DNA from: Anaeramoeba flamelloides
Taxonomy: Eukaryota; Metamonada; Anaeramoebidae
Assembly (NCBI GenBank): GCA_027625915.1
Contig: JANTQA010000048.1
Coordinates: 2,108,001 to 2,172,000, forward strand
Direction of reading: 5' to 3'
Length of the DNA stretch: 64,000 nt
Positions 1 through 10,748 of the stretch are shown one piece after another; position 1 is the first letter of the stretch, and every line of letters begins with the position of its first letter. The position numbers and the translations under genes were made by a program. The notes under the pieces are model-generated. The model was not told the DNA's origin and did no database searches. It was given only the letters and a program-made list of their open reading frames with translations.

Positions 1-192
1 AAAGAAACCCAAATCCGTCCATCATTCTTGAACTGAATATTTTTCAAACAATATTAAAAATGTAATGAATTTCCTTATGAAAGCATGTTTCATAAATCTC
101 TTCTTGTTATAGCAGTCTTTGAAATTCTAATCGTGATCGTTTGTTTTCCGATTTGTTTTTTCATTTTTTTATTATTTTATAACTTTTCAAAA

Positions 193-3100
193 ATGGGACC
201 TTGTGGATCAAAAAAAAAGAAAAACACAGAAAAAAAACCAAAAGAAAAACCAGTTAAAAAAGAAACTGAAGAAAACGTTCCTGAACCAAGAACTTTTGGT
301 GACAAATTAACAGATGAAGAAGTAAAAGAACTTTCCGAAAAATCTGGTTTCACAAATGGTGAAGTTAAGAAGCTTTACGAGTACTACAAAAAGATTTCTG
401 CAAGTCAAGTTGACGATAATGTTATTGATGAGCAAGAATTTGGTTTGTTTTTTTTTTCTTTATCAACAAAATTCATTATCAAAAAAAAAAAAAAAAATTC
501 ATTTACCAAATTTTTTATTTGTCATTTATTTCTACAAACACAGAGGAAGCACTTGGTTTGTCTGGTTCAAAATTTGCCAAAAGAATGTTTGAGGGTAAGT
601 TTTTAAAAAATTTTTTTTTTTTTTGCCGATGTAATTATTTATTGTGTTCAACCGATCTCTTTTTTAATCCTTTTTCTCTTAAATTGATCTAACAATTTTT
701 CATAATCTCTTTAATTTTACTTTCTAACAATAGTTTGTTTTCAAAAACTTTACTAAAACTGTCGCTTGAGTTGGGTTATTAACCGAAAATTTTTTTTTTT
801 TTTTTTTAATTTGTGTTTTTTCGATGTAGGTTATGGATGAAGACGGAAATGGCGAAGTAGATTTTGAAGAATTTTGCAATGGACTTATTTGTTTCACAAG
901 CAAAGGAACACTTGAAGATCGTATTAAATGTTTGTATTTTTTTTTTATTTTATAAAAATTTCTTTTTTTTTTTTTTTTATTTTATTTTTTTCCTTTTACT
1001 TATTCTTGTCATTTTTTTTTTTAAAACCCTTTTTTTTCTCCTTTAATTTGACACTTCTTCAAATTTTGAAATTCTCGACTAAAAACGGAAATTTTTTAAT
1101 AATGAACAATAGTTACCTTTCAAGTTTATGATCTCGATGGAAATGGTGAAATTGACAGAGACGAATTACTTGTTATGTTAAAGGCTTGTCTTGCTGAACA
1201 ATTTTTATTACAGCTTAAAGATGAAGATCTTCAAAACATGGTTGAACAAACTTTCAAAGAAGTTGATACGTAATTATTTTGAAATTTTTTTTTTTTTTTT
1301 TGTTTTCTTGATCTTTTTTGATATTGTTTTCTCAAAAAATTTTTAATTTTCAAAGTTTTAGAGGTACTTTCCTTTCTATTTTTTATTATTATCTCATGTT
1401 ACCAAACATTTTTTGAAGTTTACCTTGAATTTAATTATCTATTATCTTGTTTTTTGTCATTATTGATCAAACACCCACACCTTTTTCCTTTTTTTTATAA
1501 CTGTGTTGTCAAAATAAAAAACAAAATTTTGCTGTCATAATTTTTAAAATAAAAATGAACTATATTTCAAAATCAATGGTAATTAAAAATAAAAATTATT
1601 GAAAATAAAAATTTTTCTAAATTGAAGATATCTATTATAATAACAAAATTACTATTTTAGTATTCAGTTCTCTACACTAGAAATATTTGTTTTTCTTCTA
1701 AAAATAAAATAAATAAAAATTGGGCCATTTATTATGAAATTTAGTTTATTTTCTGAACCATTTATGAACTTAGTATTCCTAAACACAAACCCAGTTGCAC
1801 TTGAAAGAAATACGATCTCAGTATTTAAAGGAAAACAAATTTAAATAATGACTCGAAAAATGGTGTGGGAGGTATTTAATCGAAAGTACATAAAGCACAC
1901 TAAAATGATTCGTTTCATGAGATCTGAACTAACATTAAAAATTAAATGAATAAAATTATCATCAATTTGGCTTCAAACTAAAATTACACAGTATTTATCA
2001 AAAACTTTTATTAAAATTTTAACAGAAACACTTGAAAAAAAAAAAAACTTTCAAAAATGAAAAAAATATTGAGGTATACAGGACAAGAATAGCACAAAAA
2101 TTGTAGTCACTTTTTTTACTTGACAACACTTTTGTTATTTTTTTTTGAAATTGTTCCAAATTTTGAAAGAAATTACAAGATCAAAATTCATAAACTTTCA
2201 ATTTAAAAGTTTTTACAATTCAAACTTTTAAAAACATGTAATTTAAACAACTTTCCACTTTAAGGTTTTCATAAAAAGAGTTTCGGGTTCTTTCAAGTTA
2301 ACAAATATTTTTCTTTTGGATAACTTTCAAAAATTTCAATTAAATCCAAAATGTTATCTTTTGTTAATTATTATTTTTTACCACTTTTTTAGCTGATAAA
2401 AGTTTCTATCAAGTATTTGAAATTTGAAAAAATATGAAAGAATATCAGAGACTGAAATCTTGCAGACTGTCAGTCTGAAAGTTCGAAAAAGTCTTGCAAG
2501 TATTTGTATGGATTGTGCTATTCTTGTCGTGTACACTTCAAAAAATCTTATGACTTTTATCAAGTTTTCAGCTTTTTCATACTTTCAAACACTTTCAGAC
2601 AATTTGCAAACCTTTCAAACACTTTTCTAACATCTTTAAAGGGAAATGTGTTGCAAAGTTGATAAGCTTTTTTTGTAAAAGTCACGAGATTTTTTATAGT
2701 GTATTTTATCTTTCAAACTGTTTTCAATCCATTTTTTAAAAAGGTTTCAATTAAAAATTTCAATAAAAGTTTTTTGCAAGCAAATAGCAATTAGAAATTA
2801 TTGTTTCGAACAACAAAAACAAATCTTAAATAAAAAATTTATTTATTTCATCAATAATTGTGATTTAGAATGCAAATTTATTCAAAAAACCACAACAATA
2901 GACTTTTAAACAGAATTTTACAGTGTTGATGTAAGATATTGAAAAGTTTTATAATTAATGCGCAATTTTGAATTTTATTTATTTTTTTATTTTTTCTTTT
3001 CCTTCAACACAAGGAATTTGATTTTTTTTTTTTTTAATCTTATTAAATATTTAATAGCTAACATAATTTATTTTTCGATATTCTTTCATTTTGTAAAATT

Positions 3101-3237
3101 CTTCTCTTATTCACTATAGCGATAATTCTGGTGGTATTGATTTTTCCGAATATGCAGAATATGCAAGCAAACATCCTAATATCATGAAAAATTTAAAAAT
3201 TGAACTTCCATTTTTAAAGGAGATCGAAGAAAACTAA
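193..3237 (+). CDS. Calcineurin B-like / CBL-type EF-hand calcium sensor, five exons
   Basis: Exons read as 193-442, 544-594, 830-929, 1125-1269 and 3120-3237, giving about 220 residues. EF-hand 1 (about 68-82) is degenerate. EF-hands 2, 3 and 4 have canonical 12-residue loops at about 103-114 (DEDGNGEVDFEE), 136-147 (DLDGNGEIDRDE) and 181-192 (DTDNSGGIDFSE). Four EF-hands, the length and the tail (KHPNIMKNLKIELPFLKEI) resemble plant CBLs and calcineurin B, which bind Ca2+ and dock a kinase or phosphatase. The start at 193 gives MGPCGSK followed by a lysine-rich stretch, suggesting membrane targeting, although Pro at position 3 disfavours N-myristoylation. An in-frame ATG at 85 would add 36 hydrophobic residues. 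All exon junctions agree in phase except exon 2/exon 3, which is one base out (see findings). Family assignment is firm; the exact orthologue is not. Confidence 0.85.
1558..1750. repeat. Dispersed repeat family A, copy 1
   Basis: This stretch aligns with 8105-8330 and 44645-44860 over about 200 bp. Shared features in the same order are AATAAAAATTATTGAAAA, an 'attactattttagtattca'-type block, 'gagatatttttttttgtc' and a closing AAAATAAAATAA run followed by 'ttggg/cgatttatt'. No coding potential is seen. Confidence 0.7.
2072..2545. mobile_element. Inverted-repeat element, family B copy 1 (MITE-like)
   Basis: The ends are inverted copies: the 2072-2100 end, with core GACAAGAATAGCACAA, pairs with 2512-2545 at about 25 of 29 positions. 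The interior aligns in direct orientation with 14600-15085. Shared blocks include 'ttcaatttaaaagtttttac' and 'atgttatcttttgttaatta'. There is no open frame of interest. I infer a non-autonomous DNA element, sitting inside an intron in both places. Confidence 0.6.
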
Positions 3238-3436
3238 ACAAATGAACTTAAATAATTCTCAATAATTCAAAAAAAAAAGAATAAAAAATCAAACAATCTT
3301 CCTATTAACAATAATTTTTTTTTTAAAAAAATCGAATAGCCTAATAATTTGAACAATTTAAGTTCGTGATCTAAAATTATTAAAAAATTTAACCACGATT
3401 TTTTATATTTTTTTGATTTTTTTTTTCTCTATTTTA

Positions 3437-4376
3437 AGGGACTAGTCTCTATTAATTTTTTTTTTGACCAATAACTAAATAAGGGATCTTTATCTTGAAA
3501 TATGTTTAAAATTGAAAATAGACAGTTTTTTTCAATGTTAGAACTTTTAAAGCTTTGTTTTTTTAAAAGTTTACAATTTTGTCAAAAAAAGTGACTTTTA
3601 AAAAGTTTTTTTAAAAAAAATTTTTTAAACGGATGAGAATTTTTTGATTAATTTTGGATTTAATTATTTTCTCAAAAATAATTTTTATTCTCATTTTGAA
3701 AAACGAAAAAATAATTTAAAACTGGTGAATATTTTCTCTTTCACTTCTGTTCATCCAACTTGACTCTATAAAGAACTCAATTTGTTTTATCAATAATTGC
3801 TTTTTAAAAAAAATACTTCTTCTTCTTTTCTTTTATTTTTTTTGACTCTGACAAAAACTTTTGGAATGATAATTTGTGAATACTTAAAAAAACTTGAAAT
3901 TCAACAAAAACAAAAGAGTGTAAACTCAAAAAGTAGATTCATGAAAAAAAAAAAGAATGGTTAAAGAAAAGAAAGAAAATCATTTATTTTGAGTAAAGCA
4001 GATATTGCATATTTTTTTCGAATCAAACTATTTTTTCATACAAATCCAAAAAAACCCTTTCAGGTTTATTTTTCAAACTATTTTTTGTAGGTCTTATACA
4101 AACACAGGAAGGTTTTGCTTTCTTGCTCATATTTTTTTTTATTTTTTGTATTTTTGCAAAAAATTGAAAAAAAGCAACTTTCAACAAAGTGAAAAAAAAG
4201 AAAAATTTTTTTCATTCTAGAAAAACAATAACTAAATTTAATGTATGCCATTTATCGAGATTTCATTTCTATACAAAGACGTTTTTCACTTTGATTTCAA
4301 ATCTAAGTAATTGGTAAAAAAAAATCCTCAATCTCTATTAAATTTACCTAAAAAAATTTAATATAGACTAGTCCCT
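3437..4376. mobile_element. TA-flanked MITE-like element
   Basis: The left end AGGGACTAGTCT (3437) is the exact reverse complement of the right end AGACTAGTCCCT (to 4376); with mismatches the similarity runs about 28 bp inward. Both ends abut a TA dinucleotide (3435-3436 and 4377-4378), as expected of a TA target duplication in Tc1/mariner-type insertions. The 940-bp interior has no credible transposase, so it looks non-autonomous. Confidence 0.65.
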
Positions 4377-4437
4377 TAGTACTTTTTTTTGAACTTTTTA
4401 TTGTTTGTTTTGTCTGAAACCACCTACCAATTTTTTC

Positions 4438-4765
4438 ACAGGGCGGAACCACCTTTAGGCTTTTTTGGTTGATTAACAACATGGATTTGCTATTTATATG
4501 ATTGAATTAGAAATAAAAAAAAAATATCTTGATAAATAGTTTAATTTCCGTTATTTCGGCCGATCCATCTTTTTGATACGTTCTTTTAATTAACAAAAAA
4601 AAAAAAAAAACAAGATTAATAAAAATTCAAAATGTTGTTTTTGTGGTGATTATTAGAAAAGGATTTCAACATGATTAAAACAGAGGACCTCTTTGATTAT
4701 TGTGAACAAACCTTAACCTCAAAAGTTTATTCTGAAAAAAGCACTATTAAACGATTGCTGAAAAA
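4438..4765. repeat. Dispersed repeat family C, copy 1
   Basis: Aligns with 13985-14335. Common blocks in order are 'ccac(c)tttaggct.ttttgg/atcattaacaac', 'atctcgataaa', an A-run followed by CAAGATT, 'attcaaaatg..gtttttgt' and 'attaaaacagag'. It is diverged and non-coding. The two copies lie at different distances from family B, so B and C are separate families. Confidence 0.6.
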
Positions 4766-5056
4766 GTGTAGATAATTAACCTCCTTTTCAGTCAAATTGT
4801 TCCTACTAAATTGAATAAATTGAATCTATTTTATTCAATATTCCCTCAAAAGAAATTTTCTATTTTTAGATCTGATTATTTTTTCTAATTTTGTCAATTT
4901 TCTTTTTTTGTTTATTTGATGTTTGTTTTTTTTTTGTTTGTTCTTTTGAAAAAAAAAAAAGTAAATTCGATAAAAAAAAAATGTTTGAAACTCCAAATTA
5001 AAATAAAAAAAATTCAGGCTTTGTAATTGATTTTTAAAATTCAAACATTTATGATT

Positions 5057-5072
5057 AAAAAAATGTTTTTAT
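5057..5072. repeat. Target site duplication, left copy
   Basis: AAAAAAATGTTTTTAT, identical over 16 bp to 6502-6517. It directly abuts the poly(T) run that is the poly(A) tail of the minus-strand LINE. Confidence 0.85.
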
Positions 5073-6501
5073 TTTTTTTTTTTTTTTTTTTTTTTATTGT
5101 TTAAGGGAGGAGTTTTTAGTTCCTCTTGTTTGCCCAAATTCCTAAATTGTGATTTAGAAATTTTTTTAAAGATTTCCATATGCTTTTGTTTTCCACTAGG
5201 GCTAATAAAGTTATGGAATCTTTTCTGTTAATAATATTAGAAATATTATTGTTTTTTTAATATATGAGATATATTAATTTTTTTTTAATTCAGATATCCA
5301 GATTTTACGATTATTTTCATAGGCTGGGCAGTTCCAGAGAAAATGATCTAAATCTTCAATGATATCTAAATTATTTATTTTTTTGCATAATTTACAAAAT
5401 TTTGATTTATCTTCATTCATAACATAAGAGTACCTGTTTAAATAATTTGTGAATGTTCTAAGTTTTAAGATTGAGGTAGAGCCTTTCCATTTTAAATATT
5501 TTTGTTGTTTATTAATATTTCCTTGAATAGTAACGATTTTTTAGGTATTTTCGTACTTTCCAACTTGGGCTATTCTTTAATTGATTAATTCGATAGTTGT
5601 CTAATTCTAATTCCAAATCTTTTAATGTTTTTGATTTCCAGTTAATATTTTCAACTTCTTTTTTCTCTAAATGGCAGAAGTTTAATTAGTTTTTTGAATC
5701 CTAAAAAATTTAATTTTTGAATTAATTTATATTTTCTCTTATATATCGTTATCCTTACTGAATCAATTTTTGCTTCTGTTTTATAAATAAGTCTTGGGGA
5801 ATGTGGATTAATTTTTTAAAAGGAATTTAGTGATCTTTTTTATTGATCCAAATGTCTATTTCTTTGAAATAATTTTCAGTTAGATCAAATATTTCTAATC
5901 CATATAATAATTGACTGTGTAAAACGGCTTTAAAAAAGTGAATTTTTAATCCATTAGTAAAATTTTTTTGTTCTAAAATATTGACTAGATTTTTTGAAAT
6001 TTTTTTTTAACTTTATCAAGGTTAAATTTTAAATGTTTTTTTTTATCTAGCCAAATACCAAGATATAAAATTTCTTTTTGGAATTAAAGTTTTTATCGTT
6101 TTTTTTATTATTCGGATTCATCCCAAAATCTCTTATAATTTTAAAAATTTTTTCCAGTTGAAAATTGATTTCTATCATTGATCCTTTCATAATCAAAATC
6201 AAATCATCAGCAAACATTTGAACATGTATTGCTAATGATTTGATTTTTTTCTAATAAAAAATGTGAAATAAACCCAAATAATAAAGGTGATAATGGATCT
6301 CCTTGATAAACACCTATCCCTTCTTTTTGAGTAATATGCAAGTAGATATTTTTTTTATAATTTCATTTTTTAATAAATTTTTTGATTGAATAATAAATTA
6401 AAGAATGATGTATAGAATCAAAGCATTTTTGAATATCGATTGTAACTATATAGATATTTTCTTTTTTATTATTTCTCATTTTTATTTTTTGATATTCATT
6501 C
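5073..6501 (-). mobile_element. 5'-truncated non-LTR retrotransposon (LINE) with reverse transcriptase
   Basis: Read on the minus strand, the element keeps reverse transcriptase motifs in order. These are TIDIQKCFDSIHH (motif A), YQGDPLSPLLFG (motif B), FADDLILIM (motif C, catalytic Asp pair), FGMNPN (motif D) and a YLGIWLD thumb motif. A C-terminal CKLCKK...DHFLWNCPAY knuckle (Cys-x2-Cys...His...Cys) follows, as in many LINE ORF2 proteins. The 3' end runs into about 30 A residues (5073-5100 as T on the plus strand). The 5' end stops just before motif A, so no endonuclease or ORF1 remains. Several frame changes and stops make it a dead copy. The 16-bp identical duplications at both ends show insertion by target-primed reverse transcription. 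The clade cannot be decided. Confidence 0.92.
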
Positions 6502-6517
6502 AAAAAAATGTTTTTAT
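6502..6517. repeat. Target site duplication, right copy
   Basis: AAAAAAATGTTTTTAT, the perfect partner of 5057-5072, at the truncated 5' end of the LINE. Confidence 0.85.
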
Positions 6518-6669
6518 GAACAATTTTAATTTCCCAAAAGAGATTGGGAAATTTGGTTCAAGATTTCAATGAAAGACACCCAAAAGTTTTTTGACATTTA
6601 ATTTATTGTCGAAAATTTATAACATGTTCAGGTATTATTTATGAATACCAATTCCGAGCCCCCGATTAT

Positions 6670-6672
<3 letters not shown>

Positions 6673-6727
<55 letters not shown>
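6673..6727. repeat. (TC)n microsatellite
   Basis: About 27 uninterrupted TC units, followed by a T run. It lies about 155 bp beyond the LINE duplication and is the longest pure dinucleotide tract in the window. Confidence 0.95.
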
Positions 6728-6735
<8 letters not shown>

Positions 6736-7369
6736 TAATCATATTTGAACGATTCTTAAAGAAATGATAATTTTTATTTTTATCCAACATAATTGGTCAA
6801 TTTGATTTTATTATTTATGTTTTTAAAATTTACCGAACGTGATTAGAAATAATTAATTTTCGAAAATATATTCTGTTTCAAAACAATTATTTGGATGAAA
6901 TATAAATTGAAAGATTTATAGATCGAAATAGAACATTGGTATAATTTTCTTGAAATATAATTTATTAACTACCAAATACAAGTGATTTAAACACTCAAAT
7001 AATCCATAATAAATTATTTTAAAATTGTGGTGGGATATCCAAGTAATACAGATAAATCCATTGAAGGTTTAAACAAAAATAATTGACCTTTCGGTATTTA
7101 TGTTAATAATATATAAATAAGTTATCTTGAAAACATTAAAGTTTAGAGCAATAAAGAAGATTTCAAATTAAAAGTGTTATTTCGATTTTAATGTTATAAA
7201 ACAACACCACATTTAAAATTTAATCTAATTATTCCACTTTTAAGGCAAAAACTTTATAGTAAATTAAATTACAAAAAAATACACAAATTAAGGTACATTT
7301 TTTGGATTTAAATTTCATAAATTATTTTATTAGAATCCAATGAATTGTACCACAATTTGGTAATTTTTT

Positions 7370-7425
7370 TTGCACCTTAATTTCGATTCAAAATTTGTAC
7401 CTCTAACTTAGAATTGAATATATTA
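7370..7425. repeat. Dispersed repeat family D, copy 1
   Basis: A short block of the type 'ttttttgcaccttaatttcg' followed by '..caaaatttgtacct' recurs at 23885-23975 and 31672-31755. Non-coding. Confidence 0.5.
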
Positions 7426-8104
7426 ACAGAATCTTATTATTTTTCTCCGAATTTGTAACAGTTCAAAGATAAAATCTATATAAAAACTTTTTTATTATTT
7501 CTCAGCCTTTAATAAAATTTTGAACAAATAAAACTTATCCTAATTAATAATAATAAAAATGGGGCGAATATTACAATACAACACATTTGGATAAATAACC
7601 GTTACCAATTCAGATAATGGGTAATTAAATAAATATTACTGAATCTATTATATTTCAAGAATTTTCTAAAATATTTATAAAATTTTAAATAAATTGTTTC
7701 AAATAAGAAATGAATGACTATTTAGTTTATTTGTCTATTATTTTTAAATTGGGATGCAATTTTAAATGATAGGTTTTCTTAGAAACTAAATGGAATTACT
7801 TTTTGTGTGATTTAATATTATTTCTAACATTATAAACTATTTCGTTTTTATTCTTCATTCAAAAAAAAAAAAAAACAAAAAACAAAAATACATCTTTTGT
7901 GAAAAAAAGGTCAAACATTTAATAAAAGATCTGGATTTTTTTGGATGAAAATTTGAAATATTGACTTGCGGTGTTTAAAGGATGATTAAATTAAGTAGTA
8001 TTTACAGAAAAAATTGTAAACACTCTATTTTATACAAAATTTATATTTACACTAGTGAATTTGATAAGAATGGAAATCAGGAAGTAATCGTAAATATATA
8101 TATA

Positions 8105-8330
8105 AACCACGTTTCCAAATCATTGGTCATATTAAAAATAAAAATTATTGAAAAAAAAATATTTTTACAAATTGAATTTCTCCATTATAATAAAAAAATT
8201 ACTATTTTAATATTCAATTCTATACAATCGAGATATTTTTTTTTGTCGAAAAATAAAATAAAAAAAAGTAAAAAAAAAAAATAAAATAGAATAAAATTTG
8301 GCGATTTATTCTGAAGTGCTAATATTTAGC
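8105..8330. repeat. Dispersed repeat family A, copy 2
   Basis: Direct-orientation relative of 1558-1750 and 44645-44860, with the same ordered blocks and the long A/AAATA tail. Its right edge reads 'ggcgatttattctgaagtgc', close to 'gctatttattttgtaatgag' in copy 3. Confidence 0.65.
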
Positions 8331-10748
8331 GCACCCAATTTAGATTATTTTACTTCTAATTATACCAAGATCTTTGAAATAAACTATTTTACATTCAATG
8401 ATCAACATTTTTTATTAGTTATTATATACTTTTAGAGCGTTTAAAAGGACATTTGAAAGAAACCATTTATTTTGGAAAATTTAAATAATTAAATCATCAT
8501 TAAATCATTTTTTTCAGATTTTTCTTTTGATATCTTCAATTTTTTTTTTGAAACCGAAATTTTTTGCCATGTTTTTAAAGCAAGGTTTATAACCAATAAT
8601 AAAAGTATGTACTTACAATATTATTAAAACAGTGTAAAAGGCTGTAACGAAATCATATTGATTTCTATTTGAAATTTCTTAGATCTTTAATTGAAGAACA
8701 AATAAAATTGTTGTTATACTTAATGGAACCTTCCCTAAGAATCTGAGTTTTGAAATTTTGAATGAAATACATTGATTGATTTGATTAACTTAAGAACGGG
8801 ATAAAATACCATATAATATATATTGCTCTACTTATTTTTAATTCATTCTTTGAACCCGGAAAACATAATTAATATTTGAAAAATATTTTTGGTAGTTTTG
8901 ACAAAAAGAAAGTTTTGATTTTGAAAAAATAAATAATAATATATTTTTGGCAAATAGTAGCGAAAATGGATTTAAAAATACATTTGTAGAATGATTTTTA
9001 TCTTTGAAATTACATATTTCAGAAACAAACCCTAATATATAATAAGAATTATAATGCGAGTACTAGATAAAAACTTTATTCTAAAGATCAGCAAATCGTG
9101 ATAAGATAGTATTTTGAAATTTTCATTTTTCATTAGAAATCGTACTTAAAAAATAATCTTTTTTATAAAATAGAATTATATATCAAGACCAGGAATCAAA
9201 GATCCAAAGGAATTGGTATAAAATTCCGATCACAAGACCCAATAAAGACATCTATTTAAAAATAAATTTTAAAATAATATAGAGAAGATAAAGTAATATT
9301 TCCTTTTTTTTTTCAAGTACTATTTAGTATTATCCTAAAATAGAAGTTGAATGGAAAAAATTGAAACAAACTCTTCTGATTAAATTGAAATCAGATAATA
9401 TCAATTAGATGCAATACTTAATATTACGATTCAGCAATAGTTCACATTTTTATCACCTTTTAAAAATACACGCAAATTTGTACATTTTTTAAATATTCTC
9501 AATTAAGATATCATTATTTCCAAATAAAAATTTTATACTTTTTTCTTGATTTCTACTATTAATTCCATAATAAAAATAACAAAAATTTTCATTCGTGTTT
9601 CATCAAAAACCACCCCCGAAGAATTAAAATAAATTATCAAAGTTCCCAATTCTATTAGGTGAATTTAATAATTTAAGATTTTAAATGATTATTAAAAATT
9701 TGAAAAGTACCATTTTATTTCAATAATCTTTTTTAGGAAAGCTGAATGAAACTTTTGTTCAATTTATTATGATAAAAATAGTAACTTTCTTTTCAAACAA
9801 GTGGCTTATTCTTTGAAATTTCCAGAAATTTAATAAATATTTGAAAATTTTTAAAAGAATCACTTTTTTCTCGATCTTTAAAGGATTCAATATTTGATTT
9901 ATTTTTCTTGTATGTTAAAAATAAGATTAAAATTTTAATGTTATTTGTTCATGCAAATCCTCAGAAATTACTTATAGTGTATTTTATCAAAAATAAAAAT
10001 GTTTTTGCAAATTATTTTCTTTTTTTTTTCAGATCCAAAAATCCAAAACAAATTGGGATCAGATCTTTTGATAGAAAAGATAAATGAAAAAAAATGAGTT
10101 CTATTAAAAATTTCAATTCAATTCTCCCAAACTGACACAGGACTCTTTTTAATTATTTAGGTTTAATCGTGTCTATTGTGTATATAAGTTTTCTATTACC
10201 TTAAGGAAAAAATATTAAAACTAATTACAGATCCTTCTCAAGAAAGAACTTTTTGAATAGAAATATGTAAATCTATTTCCATTTTCATGTGCTGTAAACC
10301 TTAAATAACTCTTGTAAGGTATTGATATTTAAGTTTGTATTTTGTGAGGAATAACTCGTTTGCTTTTCTGTTTATTAACTTTTCTAATACTTTTTTTGAA
10401 CGAAACTAAATTATTAACACAAGTTTAAAACAAGACTTTAAATTCAATTGTGGTGTGATAGGTTCAATTTGAGAGAAAATGGAAAAATTTTTTTTATTTT
10501 CTTATTTGTAGAAAAATTGAAACACATAAGAAATGAATGTTCTAAATACTGAGTAACTGAAAGAACCTTTAAACTCGTTCATAAAAAAAGTTTCTTTTCT
10601 TCAAAAAAGAAACTTTACATAAATTCGTTCAACAACCAACTGACTCTAGTAAATAAAAAAAAAAAAATAGTCCCACTTTTCATAAAAATTAAATAACCTC
10701 AAAAATACATTTTTTCAATTAAATCTTTTTTGTTCACTTTTCTATTAT

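Larger units (their letters stand above)
1270..3119 (+). other. Large intron 4 of the EF-hand gene, repeat-filled
   Basis: The donor GTAATT at 1270 and acceptor TATAG at 3119 restore the frame exactly inside EF-hand 4. At 1850 bp it is about eight to eighteen times longer than the other three introns (101, 235 and 195 bp). It holds a copy of repeat family A and a hairpin-ended copy of family B; the remainder is AT-rich sequence with no coding signal. Confidence 0.8.
3238..5056. other. Intergenic, repeat-bearing
   Basis: No gene is seen here. It contains the 3' flank of the EF-hand gene, a TA-flanked inverted-repeat element (3437-4376) and a copy of repeat family C (4438-4765). The small open frames are low-complexity F/K-rich artefacts. 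Confidence 0.6.
6518..10748. other. Gene-poor AT-rich intergenic DNA
   Basis: I see no gene in these 4.2 kb. It has a TC microsatellite (6673-6727), a family D fragment (7370-7425) and family A copy 2 (8105-8330). The small frame at 7982-8284 overlaps family A and has no recognisable content. Confidence 0.6.

Noticed and set aside
6673-6727. TC repeat as a possible promoter GAGA-type element
   Set aside because: No gene starts within several kb in either direction; treated as a plain microsatellite.
7982-8284. 100-residue open frame
   Set aside because: Its second half is repeat family A and it has no similarity to any protein I know.
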